A stretch of 13,603 nt of DNA from Pseudomonadota bacterium (GCA_023388715.1 JAEWFT010000008.1:1-13603), one strand, 5' to 3'. Numbered from the stretch's first letter, positions 1 through 7,660 are shown. Numbers and translations: made by a program. Notes: generated from the letters alone by a model not told the origin.

Positions 1-2134
1 GCTGGTCGATGGCGGTGTTCATGAACAGCGCGAGGATGATCGGCGCGGGGCCGTTGATCGTCATCGAGACGCTGGTGGTGGGCGCGCACAGGTCGAAGCC
101 GGAGTACAGCTTCTTCATGTCGTCCAGGGTTGGGATGTTGACCCCGGAGTTGCCGATCTTGCCGTAGATGTCCGGGCGCGGCGCCGGATCCTCGCCGTAC
201 AGGGTCACGCTGTCGAAGGCGGTGGACAGGCGCGCGGCGGGCTGGCCGACGCTGAGGTAATGGAAGCGGCGGTTGGTGCGCTCCGGCGTGCCCTCGCCCG
301 CGAACATGCGGATCGGGTCTTCGCCGGTGCGGCGGTATGGGTACACGCCGCCGGTGTACGGGTAGCTGCCCGGCAGGTTTTCCTTGCCGAGGAAGGTCAG
401 CAGCTCGCCCCAGCTCTTGTAGGTGGGCGCGGCGATCTTGGGGATTGGCTGGTGGCTGAGCGAGGTGCGGTAGTTGTCGACGCGGATGGTCTTGTCGCGG
501 ACCTGGTATTCGGTGACCTCGTCGGTGATCGACTTCAGCCGCGCCGGCCATTCGCGCAGGAGCTTGAGCGAGTCATTGCCGAGCGATTGGACGGCGTCGT
601 TGTAGCGCTGGCGCAGGGTCAGCAGCGTGCGGTCCACGCCGTCGGTGAGGGCTTCGGCCGGGTACAGATCCAGCGCCTTCGGCAGCGCGTCATCGCCGAT
701 TTCCTGCAAGGCCTGCCACAGCGACTGCGCGCGGTCGGCGATCTCGGCCTGGCTCTCGATGCGGCGGTTGATCGCGCGGCCCTGCTCGGCGATTTCGGCG
801 AGGTAGCGCACGCGCGCACCGGGGATCAGCACGGTGGCGCGCGGTTCCTTGAGGGTGGTGTCGATGGCAGGGGTCCATGCCACGCCCAGCTTCTCGCGCA
901 GCAGCCGGCACAGGTTGGCGAACATCCAGCTGATGCCGGGGTCGTTGAACTGGCTGGCGATGGTGGGATAGACCGGCACGTCGGCATCTGCGGTCTGGAA
1001 CGCGACGCGGTTGCGCTTCCACTGCTTGCGGATGTCGCGCAGGGCGTCCTCCGCGCCGCGCTTGTCGTACTTGTTGAGCACGATGAGCTCTGCGAAGTCG
1101 ATCATGTCGATCTTCTCGAGCTGCGAGGCCGCGCCGTAGTCGCTGGTCATCACGTACATCGGGAAATCGACGAGGTCCACGATCTCCGAATCGCTCTGGC
1201 CGATGCCGGCGGTTTCCACGATGACCAGGTCATAGCCCAGCGACTTCAGGAAGCCGATGCAGTCCTTGAGAACCGCGTTGGTCGCCACGTTCTGCCGACG
1301 GGTGGCCATCGAGCGCATGTACACGCGATGGGACCGGAGCGAGTTCATGCGGATGCGGTCGCCGAGCAGCGCGCCCCCGGTGCGGCGGCGGGTGGGATCG
1401 ACCGAAATCACCGCGATGTGCATCTTCGGGAAGCTGGCGAGGAAGCGGTTGAGCAGCTCGTCGGTCACCGAGGACTTGCCGGCGCCGCCGGTGCCGGTGA
1501 TGCCGATCACCGGGGTGTTGCCGCCGGCCAGCTGCCACTGCTTGCGCAGGCGCGCGAGCTCGGCATCGGCGTAGTCGCCGTCCTCGATCGCGGACAGCAC
1601 GCGGCCGATCGCGATCTCGTCCTGCATCCCGGGCGCGCCCGCATCGGCGCGGGCGCCGGCCTCGCGGGCGTCGCCCGCCCGCGCGACCACGTCCTCGATC
1701 ATCTCCACCAGCCCCATCTTCATGCCGTCATTGGGGTGGTAGATGCGCTCGACGCCGTAGGCCTCCAGCTCGCGGATTTCCTCGGGGGTGATGGTGCCGC
1801 CGCCGCCCGCGAACACGCGGATGTGGGCGGCGTCGCGCTCCTTCAGCATGTCGACCATGTACTTCAGGTACTCGACATGGCCGCCCTGGTAGGACGACAG
1901 CGCGATGCCATCGGCGTCTTCCTGCAGCGCGGCGCGGACCACGTCCTCCACGCTGCGGTTGTGGCCAAGGTGGATGACTTCCGCGCCCTGCGCCTGGATG
2001 AGCCGGCGCATGATGTTGATCGCGGCGTCGTGGCCGTCGAACAGGCTGGCGGCGGTGACGAAGCGCAAGGGCGTGCGCGGCGCGTCAGGCGAGGCGTTCG
2101 TCTGCGGCGGGAGGGTTTCGGCCGGGGCATTCAT
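1..2134 (-). CDS. icmF: Fused isobutyryl-CoA mutase/G-protein chaperone IcmF, N-terminal 711 residues (partial)
   Basis: IcmF is a coenzyme B12-dependent radical enzyme that interconverts isobutyryl-CoA and n-butyryl-CoA, with its MeaB-type GTPase chaperone built into the same chain. The visible part shows the IcmF domain order. An N-terminal B12-binding domain carries FDGHDAA, whose His35 would be the lower axial cobalt ligand. The GTPase domain follows, with P-loop GITGTGGAGKSS (Lys220), VDPTRRRTGGALLGDR, ETAGIGQSD and NKYD. The start of the mutase barrel (YPYTGG, GEDPIRMFAGEG) begins near residue 590. In GEDPIRMFAGEG, Phe611 sits where isobutyryl-CoA mutases have Phe and methylmalonyl-CoA mutases have Tyr (RQYAGF), favouring IcmF over a methylmalonyl enzyme. 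Family members are about 1090 residues, so about 380 residues lie beyond the left edge, including the partner Gln that also sets specificity. ATG at 2134 gives a normal N-terminus, with only a weak GGA upstream. Family assignment is very secure; exact substrate range is not. Confidence 0.93.
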   Translation of the reverse strand, partial: MNAPAETLPPQTNASPDAPRTPLRFVTAASLFDGHDAAINIMRRLIQAQGAEVIHLGHNRSVEDVVRAALQEDADGIALSSYQGGHVEYLKYMVDMLKERDAAHIRVFAGGGGTITPEEIRELEAYGVERIYHPNDGMKMGLVEMIEDVVARAGDAREAGARADAGAPGMQDEIAIGRVLSAIEDGDYADAELARLRKQWQLAGGNTPVIGITGTGGAGKSSVTDELLNRFLASFPKMHIAVISVDPTRRRTGGALLGDRIRMNSLRSHRVYMRSMATRRQNVATNAVLKDCIGFLKSLGYDLVIVETAGIGQSDSEIVDLVDFPMYVMTSDYGAASQLEKIDMIDFAELIVLNKYDKRGAEDALRDIRKQWKRNRVAFQTADADVPVYPTIASQFNDPGISWMFANLCRLLREKLGVAWTPAIDTTLKEPRATVLIPGARVRYLAEIAEQGRAINRRIESQAEIADRAQSLWQALQEIGDDALPKALDLYPAEALTDGVDRTLLTLRQRYNDAVQSLGNDSLKLLREWPARLKSITDEVTEYQVRDKTIRVDNYRTSLSHQPIPKIAAPTYKSWGELLTFLGKENLPGSYPYTGGVYPYRRTGEDPIRMFAGEGTPERTNRRFHYLSVGQPAARLSTAFDSVTLYGEDPAPRPDIYGKIGNSGVNIPTLDDMKKLYSGFDLCAPTTSVSMTINGPAPIILALFMNTAIDQ

Positions 2135-2167
2135 CGGTCGGATCCACGTTTTTTCCAGTGATGCGCG

Positions 2168-2173
2168 ATTGTA
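2168..2173 (-). promoter_or_regulatory. Candidate -10 box for icmF
   Basis: On the minus strand this reads TACAAT, 5 of 6 to the sigma-70 -10 consensus. It would start a transcript near 2161, leaving a leader of about 27 nt before the icmF ATG. No good -35 box is seen at 16-18 bp; the space beyond is GC-rich and contains the inverted repeat at 2180-2211, so activation by a regulator is possible. Confidence 0.35.
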
Positions 2174-2179
2174 GCGTCT

Positions 2180-2211
2180 GGGGTCCGGCTGCCGGCCCGC
2201 GCCCGGACCCC
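2180..2211. repeat. 9-bp perfect inverted repeat upstream of icmF
   Basis: GGGGTCCGG (2180-2188) and CCGGACCCC (2203-2211) are perfectly complementary across a 14-nt GC-rich spacer. The arms lie where the -35 region of the icmF promoter would be. This could be an operator for an acyl-CoA-responsive regulator, or only a GC-rich hairpin; the sequence does not decide. The rest of the 220-nt gap between icmF and the next gene holds only the leader element at 2323-2337. Confidence 0.4.
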
Positions 2212-2322
2212 GCGCCTCGCCGAAGAAACGCGGATGGATGGCCTCGCACCTGCAGGCTGCGGTAGCAACCGCGCCGCTGCGCCTTCGGTGACGTCGTCGC
2301 CTTGGCGCGAAGCGGGCATGGC

Positions 2323-2337
2323 AAGCTGATACCCCTC
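2323..2337 (+). promoter_or_regulatory. Leader element shared with the isovaleryl-CoA dehydrogenase gene (copy 1)
   Basis: AAGCTGATACCCCTC occurs here, and AAGCTGAAACCCCTC occurs at 7778-7792: 14 of 15 identical. In both places the element ends exactly 17 nt before the start ATG (2355 and 7810). Its function is unknown. It is not a Shine-Dalgarno sequence, and neither gene has an obvious one. Confidence 0.4.
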
Positions 2338-2354
2338 CCGACGCCGCGAATCCA

Positions 2355-3158
2355 ATGGCACGCACTCACCTGGCTCCCTTGCTGCTGCTGCCGTGGTTGC
2401 TGGCCATGGGCGCCTGCAGCCACGCGCCCGCGCAAACCGGCTCCCGGGTAATGCTGCTCGGCGAGGTCCACGACAACGACGAAGGCCACGCCGCGCGGCT
2501 CGAACTGTTGCGTGCGCGCGTGGCGGCGGGCTGGCGCCCCGCGGTCGCGATGGAACAGTTCGACGTGGGCCAGCAGCCGGCGCTCGACGCCGCGATGGCG
2601 AGCTGCCCCGATGCGGGATGCGTGGTTGCCAAGGTGGTGGCGCCGAAGTCCGGCTGGAACTGGGAGTTCTACCGGCCGGTGATCGCGCTGGCGCTCGAAT
2701 ACCAGCTGCCGCTGCTGGCCGCCAACCTGTCGCGGGGCGACGCTTCGAAGGTGGTCAAGGACGGCTTTGCGGCGGCGCTCCCCGACGCGCTGATCGGGCG
2801 CTACGCCTTGGCCGCCCTGCCCGCTGCGCTGATGGCCGCCCAGGAGGCCGAGGTGCGCGACAGCCATTGCGGGATGCTGCCCGAGGCCATGGTGGCGCCG
2901 ATGGCCCGGGCGCAGATCGCCCGCGATGTCCTGATGGCGGAAACCGTGCGCAGCCACGCCGCGTCCGGGGTGGTGCTCATCGCCGGCAACGGCCACGTCC
3001 GTCGCGACATCGGCGCGCCGTACTGGCTTCGCCAGCAAGGGATCCACGATGCCTGGGCGATCGGTTTCGTCGAGGACGCACCCGCAGCCAATGCGTTTGA
3101 CTCCGTCGAGCGAGTTGCGCGGCACCAGCGCCCCGACCCCTGCGCGGCGATGCGCTGA
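2355..3158 (+). CDS. ChaN-like (DUF399/Cofac_haem_bdg) lipoprotein
   Basis: This 267-residue protein belongs to the ChaN family of haem-binding, iron-uptake-associated lipoproteins, distantly related to the TIKI/TraB/EreA-like fold. The N-terminus has a hydrophobic signal segment (residues 6-20) ending in AMGAC, so Cys21 is probably lipidated; Met at the -3 position is a weak lipobox. Family signatures are LLGEVHDN (residues 34-41), AMEQFDV, NWEFYRPVIALA, AANLSR and the C-terminal GNGHVRRDIGAP (211-222), whose conserved Glu/His residues resemble a metal or haem site. It diverges from icmF, and no TonB receptor or haem-uptake gene is adjacent, so its haem role here is only family-based. The start at 2355 is chosen for the signal peptide; there is no clear ribosome binding site. 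Family assignment is strong, and the precise ligand is unknown. Confidence 0.88.
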   Translation: MARTHLAPLLLLPWLLAMGACSHAPAQTGSRVMLLGEVHDNDEGHAARLELLRARVAAGWRPAVAMEQFDVGQQPALDAAMASCPDAGCVVAKVVAPKSGWNWEFYRPVIALALEYQLPLLAANLSRGDASKVVKDGFAAALPDALIGRYALAALPAALMAAQEAEVRDSHCGMLPEAMVAPMARAQIARDVLMAETVRSHAASGVVLIAGNGHVRRDIGAPYWLRQQGIHDAWAIGFVEDAPAANAFDSVERVARHQRPDPCAAMR

Positions 3159-3283
3159 CAGGCGGCCTCACGACGCTCGCAACCGGGGAGGTTTCCGGGC
3201 ACGCCAGCTCGCGCAATCGAGTTCGCATCGCGCACCGGCGCCACGCACTCGACGCGCGTACACGATGACCCCTTCCGCTTACA

Positions 3284-3299
3284 TGTGACGGCCGTCACA
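3284..3299. promoter_or_regulatory. Perfect Clp/CRP-type operator
   Basis: TGTGACGGCCGTCACA is a perfect 16-bp palindrome matching the CRP/Clp consensus TGTGA-N6-TCACA at all ten specified bases. In xanthomonads this site is bound by Clp, a CRP homologue whose DNA binding is blocked by c-di-GMP (established knowledge). It lies 17 bp upstream of the sigma-54 promoter and is centred near -50 relative to the predicted start at 3342. The downstream gene is a GGDEF protein. Confidence 0.8.
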
Positions 3300-3315
3300 C
3301 TTGAACGACTTGCAG

Positions 3316-3331
3316 TGGCATGACGCTTGCT
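3316..3331 (+). promoter_or_regulatory. Sigma-54 (RpoN) promoter of the GGDEF sensor gene
   Basis: TGGCATGACGCTTGCT matches TGGCAC-G-N4-TTGCW at 11 of 12 specified bases, with the required GG (3317-3318), 10-nt gap and GC (3329-3330). Transcription would start near 3342, giving a 25-nt leader to ATG 3367. That argues against the upstream in-frame TTG at 3301, which would not be transcribed. A sigma-54 promoter needs an enhancer-binding activator; no clear paired enhancer site was recognised in the 208-nt gap (3159-3366). Confidence 0.65.
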
Positions 3332-3366
3332 TAGGGCTCTTGGTTGACCTGATTCCACCACCGCCG

Positions 3367-6300
3367 ATGCCGAGAGCCATTGCCGCGCTATTGCTTGCTT
3401 GGCTGCTGCCGCTGGCACCGGCCCAGGCGCGCGCACCTGCGCCCGGCATCGACCTGCAACGGATGGGCTGGCTGCCCTCCGACGTGTACAGCGTGGGCCA
3501 GGGCATGCCGGCGCCCACGGTGAACGCGGTGGCGGTCCTGCCCGATGGCGAGGTCTGGCTGGGCACCATGCGCGGGCTGGCGCGCCAGAGCGGTGCGCGG
3601 ATGGTGGCCGAAACCGGGCCCGACGGCGCCCTGGAAGGCGCGATCCTCGACCTCGTGGCAACCCCCGAGGGCGACCTGCTGGCCGCCACCGACGGCCGCG
3701 GCGTGTGGCGCAGGCGCGCTGGCGTTTGGACCTCGCTGGGCGCGCCGTTCGGGGAGGAACGCATCCAGCGCCTGCGCGCGTTTGGCCGTGGGTCCGCGCT
3801 GCGGGTGTTCGCGGTGGGCCGCGGGGTGGCAGAACTCACCGCCGATCGATGGAAGCCAGTACCGCTTCCGGACGCGGTGCTGAGCGGCGAGCAGTTCGAC
3901 ATCGCGTTCGAACCTTCCGCCGGCGACCAGCAGGGTGCGCTGTGGGTGGCCAGCTACGGCAGTGGCCTGTTCCGCTGCAGCGTGCCGCCGGCCTGCCGCC
4001 CCGTGCCGATCACCGTCCCCGGCCCGCGTACCGACGAAGTGCGCACGATCGCGATCCAGCCCTTCGCCAACGGGCGCAGCGAACTCTGGGTCGGCCTGCA
4101 GGGCGGCGGTTTGGCGCGCTACGCCGGCGGCCAGTGGACGCGCTGGCACACCCGCAACAGCGAATTGCCGAGCGATTTCGTCAGCGCGCTCCAGCTGGTG
4201 CCCTCCCCGACTGGCGCGGTCGACGTCTGGGTCGGCACGCGCAGCGGCCTCTTCCTGCTGCGGGGCGGCGACGAATGGCTCCCGCCCGACCCGCGGGTGC
4301 CGCTGCTGCGCGAGCGGGTGCGCAGCCTGGCCACCAGCCACACCGCGCAGGGAGTGCCGGTGGTGTGGGTGGGCGTGGACGGCGGCGCGGTACGCACCCC
4401 GCTGCGCGGCCCCCTTCATTTCGTCAGCAATCTCGGCAAGAACGGCAACGGCATCTGGAGCCTGCTGGTGGAGCGCGCGCCGGGCGACGACCGCCAGCGG
4501 GTCTGGCTGGCCAGCGATGGCGATGGCCTGGGCCGCTACGAGGCCGGGATCCTGCGGCTGTTCGACAAGTCCGACGGCCTGCCGAGCACCACCATCCGCA
4601 GCCTGCTGCGGGTGCCGGACGGCAGCGCGGAGGGCGCGCTGTGGGTCGGCACATGGAACGGCGCGCTCGTTCGCCTCGAGAAGGAACGCTTCGTTCCCAT
4701 CGCAGTTCCGTGGCCGGAGCGCCCCAACGAAGCCGCCAGCCTGCTGCTGGCTGCCGATGGCGAGGTCTGGGCCAGCACACGCCAGCAGGGGGTTGCGCGC
4801 TGGGACGGGCGCCGCTGGGACTGGTGGCCGCCGGACGCGACCATGCCCGGCCGCGCCTACGCCGCGCTCCGCCATGGCGGCGACACCTGGCTGACCACCT
4901 CCGACAAGGGCCTGGCGCGCTACCGCGACGGCCAGTGGCGCTTCTTCGGCGCCGACATCGGACTGCCGGCCGACGCGCTGTTCGACATGCGCCTGATGGC
5001 CAATGCCGGCAACCCGGAGGTGCTGTGGATCGGCAGCCGGCGCAACGGCCTGCTGCGGGTCGACATCAGCAATCCCGACCGGCCGCGGCGGGTGAGCGCG
5101 CCGGCCTTGCCGCGCCTGCCGGTGTCATACGTCTACGGGGCGGTACGCGATGGCCGCGGCGACCTGCTGGTCTGCACCGACTATGGAGTCTTCAGCTGGC
5201 GTCCAAAGGGCGACGGCTTCCACTCCACCGACTACCACCGCGAGGACGGCCTGCCGCACGACGAATGCAACGTCAACGCGATGCAGGTGGACGACCTGGG
5301 CCGCGTCTGGATCGGGACCGTCGGCGGTGCGGCGGTCTACACCCCGCCCGATCCGGGGCCGCGCCGCGGGGCGCCGCTGCGCCTGACCCGGATCCTGGTG
5401 GATGGCAAGCCGGTGGCGCTGGCGGGAGGCGTCCTGCAACTGCCGCGCCCGTCCAGTGCGCTGGAGCTCGAGTACAACCTGCTGACCGGCGAGAAGGAGG
5501 AGGACAACCGCTACCGGGTGACCCTGCTGGATGGCGGCGACGACGGCGACGGCGGCCGCGCCACGGCGTGGAGCGCGGCGAACACCCATCGCTATGGGCG
5601 GTTGCCGGCAGGCCTGCAGCGCCTGCGCGTGGAGGCCCGCGACGGCGCCGGGGTCGCCGCCACCCCGTTCGAGCTGAGCATCGACGTGCCGAAGGTCTGG
5701 TGGCGCACCACCACCGCCCGCCTGCTGCAGCTGCTGGGCGCGCTGCTGCTGGCCTGGGGCATCCTGCGGCTGCGGATGCGGCAGTTGCTGGCGCGCGAGC
5801 AGCAGTTGCGCGCAATGGTGCAGGACCGCACCGCGCTGCTGGAGTCGCGCGAGGCCGAGCTGCGCCGCGCCAACGAGGAACTCCTGCGCCTCTCCTACAC
5901 CGACCCGCTGACCGGGCTGGGCAACCGCCGCCGCCTGTTCGAGGGGCTGCACAAGCACTGGCGCGAGTCGGCCCGCAACGGGCAACCGCTAGGGCTGCTG
6001 CTGGTCGACCTCGACCACTTCAAGCGCTACAACGACGCCCACGGCCACCTGGCCGGCGATGCACGGCTGCGCCAGGTGGCGGGCGTGCTCACCTCGCTGC
6101 TGCCCGCGGGTGCAAGCGCCGCGCGCTATGGCGGCGAGGAACTGTGCGTGCTGCTGCCGGGCCACGACCGCGAGGCAGCCGAGGCCATCGCCGAGCGGGT
6201 GCGGCGGGCGGTCGCCGCCCTGCCCGCCGCCCCCGGAACGACCAGCGCAGACGCGGTGGGCACGGTCAGCATCGGCGTGGCCGCCTGCATCCCCGATCTG

Positions 6301-6396
6301 GAGACGCGCGAAGACGCGCTGGTCGCCAGCGCGGACCGCGCGCTGTACGTGGCCAAGGACGCGGGGCGCAACCGGGTCGCCGTCGCCACCGACTAG
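3367..6396 (+). CDS. Beta-propeller sensor diguanylate cyclase (Reg_prop, Y_Y_Y, TM, GGDEF)
   Basis: This 1009-residue membrane sensor is predicted to make c-di-GMP from two GTP in response to a periplasmic signal. A signal peptide (residues 1-23, ending in ARA) precedes many Reg_prop propeller repeats at about 50-665, seen as VWLGT, LWVGLQGGG, VWVGTRSGL, LWVGTWNGA and VWIGTVGGA. A Y_Y_Y domain lies near 699-775, a membrane helix at 786-802, then a short coiled coil. The GGDEF domain runs from 843 to the end: DPLTGLGNRR, the metal-binding stretch VDLDHFKRYND, and active-site RYGGEEL (GGEEL 922-926). Glu-Glu is a common active form; Leu instead of Phe is a milder variant. The I-site RxxD position reads PAGA, so product inhibition is probably absent. 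The same sensor plan is common on hybrid histidine kinases, but no kinase or receiver domain is present here. ATG 3367 is favoured by signal peptide and promoter; there is no good Shine-Dalgarno. The ligand is unknown. Confidence 0.92.
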   Translation: MPRAIAALLLAWLLPLAPAQARAPAPGIDLQRMGWLPSDVYSVGQGMPAPTVNAVAVLPDGEVWLGTMRGLARQSGARMVAETGPDGALEGAILDLVATPEGDLLAATDGRGVWRRRAGVWTSLGAPFGEERIQRLRAFGRGSALRVFAVGRGVAELTADRWKPVPLPDAVLSGEQFDIAFEPSAGDQQGALWVASYGSGLFRCSVPPACRPVPITVPGPRTDEVRTIAIQPFANGRSELWVGLQGGGLARYAGGQWTRWHTRNSELPSDFVSALQLVPSPTGAVDVWVGTRSGLFLLRGGDEWLPPDPRVPLLRERVRSLATSHTAQGVPVVWVGVDGGAVRTPLRGPLHFVSNLGKNGNGIWSLLVERAPGDDRQRVWLASDGDGLGRYEAGILRLFDKSDGLPSTTIRSLLRVPDGSAEGALWVGTWNGALVRLEKERFVPIAVPWPERPNEAASLLLAADGEVWASTRQQGVARWDGRRWDWWPPDATMPGRAYAALRHGGDTWLTTSDKGLARYRDGQWRFFGADIGLPADALFDMRLMANAGNPEVLWIGSRRNGLLRVDISNPDRPRRVSAPALPRLPVSYVYGAVRDGRGDLLVCTDYGVFSWRPKGDGFHSTDYHREDGLPHDECNVNAMQVDDLGRVWIGTVGGAAVYTPPDPGPRRGAPLRLTRILVDGKPVALAGGVLQLPRPSSALELEYNLLTGEKEEDNRYRVTLLDGGDDGDGGRATAWSAANTHRYGRLPAGLQRLRVEARDGAGVAATPFELSIDVPKVWWRTTTARLLQLLGALLLAWGILRLRMRQLLAREQQLRAMVQDRTALLESREAELRRANEELLRLSYTDPLTGLGNRRRLFEGLHKHWRESARNGQPLGLLLVDLDHFKRYNDAHGHLAGDARLRQVAGVLTSLLPAGASAARYGGEELCVLLPGHDREAAEAIAERVRRAVAALPAAPGTTSADAVGTVSIGVAACIPDLETREDALVASADRALYVAKDAGRNRVAVATD

Positions 6397-6408
6397 CCGT
6401 GGGTTTCC

Positions 6409-6424
6409 CATACCGCCGGGTATG
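6409..6424. repeat. Small hairpin after the GGDEF gene
   Basis: CATACC (6409-6414), GCCG and GGTATG (6419-6424) form a 6-bp stem with a 4-nt loop 13 nt after the GGDEF stop codon. No U-tract follows, so intrinsic termination here is doubtful. Confidence 0.3.
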
Positions 6425-6447
6425 CAGCCCGCCCGGCGGCGATGGCT

Positions 6448-6453
6448 TAGAAT
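6448..6453 (+). promoter_or_regulatory. Candidate -10 box for leucine dehydrogenase
   Basis: TAGAAT is 5 of 6 to the sigma-70 -10 consensus and would give a leader of roughly 100 nt before ATG 6560. No recognisable -35 box lies 16-18 bp upstream. The 163-nt gap shows no other clear control element besides GGAG (6548-6551), a good ribosome binding site 8 nt before the ATG. Confidence 0.35.
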
Positions 6454-6559
6454 GCGCCCCCTGCATCGCGGCGCCCTGCCGCTGCGGATCCCGACGCTTC
6501 CATTCCCTCTTTGCCGTCGGCGCCCGCGCACGCGCGTGGTCCCGGCCGGAGTTTTCGCA

Positions 6560-7660
6560 ATGATTTTCGAGACGCTCGACACCTACGGCCACGAACAGGT
6601 CGTGTTCTGCCACAACAAGGATGTGGGCCTGAAGGCGATCATCGCGATCCACAACACGGTGCTGGGCCCGGCGCTGGGCGGTACCCGCATGTGGCCGTAC
6701 AAGAGCGAGCAGGAAGCGCTGAACGACGTGCTGCGCCTGTCGCGCGGCATGACCTACAAGAACGCGGTGGCCGGCCTGAACATCGGCGGCGGCAAGGCGG
6801 TGATCATCGGCAACCCGGCCACCGACAAGTCCGAGGCGCTGTTCCGTGCGTTCGGCCAGTTCGTGGAGTCGCTGGGCGGGCGCTACATCACCGCGGAGGA
6901 CGTCGGCATCGACGTCAACGACATGGAATACGTCTACCGCGAGACCGAGTACGTCACCGGCGTACACCAGGTGCATGGCGGCTCCGGCGACCCTTCGCCG
7001 TTCACCGCCTACGGCACCCTGCAGGGCCTGCTGGCCACCCTCAACCGCAAGTTCGGCGACGAGGACGTGGGCAAGTACGCCTACGCCGTGCAGGGCCTGG
7101 GCCATGTCGGCATGGAGTACGTCAAGCTGCTGAAGGAACGCGGCGCCAAGATCTTCGTGACCGACATCAATCCGGCCCTGGTTGAGCGCGCGGTGTCCGA
7201 GTACGGTGCGGAGGCCGTGGGCGTCGAAGAGATCTACGACGTGCCGGCGGATGTCTATTCGCCGTGCGCGCTGGGCGGCACCCTCAACGAGAACACCATC
7301 GACCGGATCAAGGCCAAGGTGGTGTGTGGCGCGGCCAACAACCAGCTGGCCGACAACGGCATCGGCGATGAACTCGTCCGCCGTGGCGTGCTCTACGCGC
7401 CCGACTATGCGGTCAATGCCGGCGGCGTGATGAACGTCGCGCTGGAACTCGATGGCTACAACCGCGAGCGCGCGATGCGGATGATGCGGACGATCTACCA
7501 CAACCTCACCCGCATCTACGAGATCTCCGACCGCGACGGCATCCCGACCTACCGCGCCGCCGACCGCCTGGCCGAAGAGCGCATCGAGAAGATCGGCAAG
7601 CTCAAGCTGCCGATGGGCCGCGCGCAGCCGCGCTTCCAGGGCCGCATCCGCGGGCACTGA
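6560..7660 (+). CDS. ldh: Leucine dehydrogenase (Glu/Leu/Phe/Val dehydrogenase family)
   Basis: This cytoplasmic enzyme carries out the NAD+-dependent reversible oxidative deamination of leucine (also valine and isoleucine) to the branched 2-oxo acid. The 366-residue length is the usual size for leucine dehydrogenases. The substrate domain has the glycine-rich GLNIGGGKAV with Lys79, plus Lys67 in MTYKNA, matching the catalytic lysine pair (Lys68/Lys80 in the Bacillus enzyme), and the conserved Asp114 of ITAEDVG. The Rossmann domain has GLGHVG followed by an acidic Asp (VTDIN), as expected for NAD over NADP. CALGG and GAANNQL are further family blocks. Phenylalanine or valine dehydrogenase cannot be excluded by motif alone. 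The start is fixed by GGAG at 6548. Isovaleryl-CoA dehydrogenase, which acts two steps later on leucine, follows 149 nt downstream on the same strand, pointing to branched-chain amino acid use or iso-fatty-acid primer supply. Confidence 0.92.
   Translation: MIFETLDTYGHEQVVFCHNKDVGLKAIIAIHNTVLGPALGGTRMWPYKSEQEALNDVLRLSRGMTYKNAVAGLNIGGGKAVIIGNPATDKSEALFRAFGQFVESLGGRYITAEDVGIDVNDMEYVYRETEYVTGVHQVHGGSGDPSPFTAYGTLQGLLATLNRKFGDEDVGKYAYAVQGLGHVGMEYVKLLKERGAKIFVTDINPALVERAVSEYGAEAVGVEEIYDVPADVYSPCALGGTLNENTIDRIKAKVVCGAANNQLADNGIGDELVRRGVLYAPDYAVNAGGVMNVALELDGYNRERAMRMMRTIYHNLTRIYEISDRDGIPTYRAADRLAEERIEKIGKLKLPMGRAQPRFQGRIRGH

Noticed and set aside
260..2161. Long plus-strand open frame (633 codons) antisense to icmF
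   Set aside because: The minus strand encodes a clear IcmF protein over the same bases. The antisense frame gives Ala/Arg/His/Val-rich text with no domain, as expected when a high-GC gene is read in the opposite direction.
3301..3366. TTG start at 3301 for the GGDEF protein
   Set aside because: It would put the sigma-54 promoter inside the coding region and add 22 residues before a good signal peptide that starts at ATG 3367.
6443..6457. Possible second sigma-54 promoter before leucine dehydrogenase
   Set aside because: GG-N10-GC spacing is present, but the -12 half reads GCGC instead of TTGC and the -24 half is poor.
3399..6563. Plus-strand 1054-codon open frame inside the GGDEF gene and beyond
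   Set aside because: It is an out-of-frame shadow of the propeller-GGDEF protein, with no recognisable motif and no ribosome binding site.
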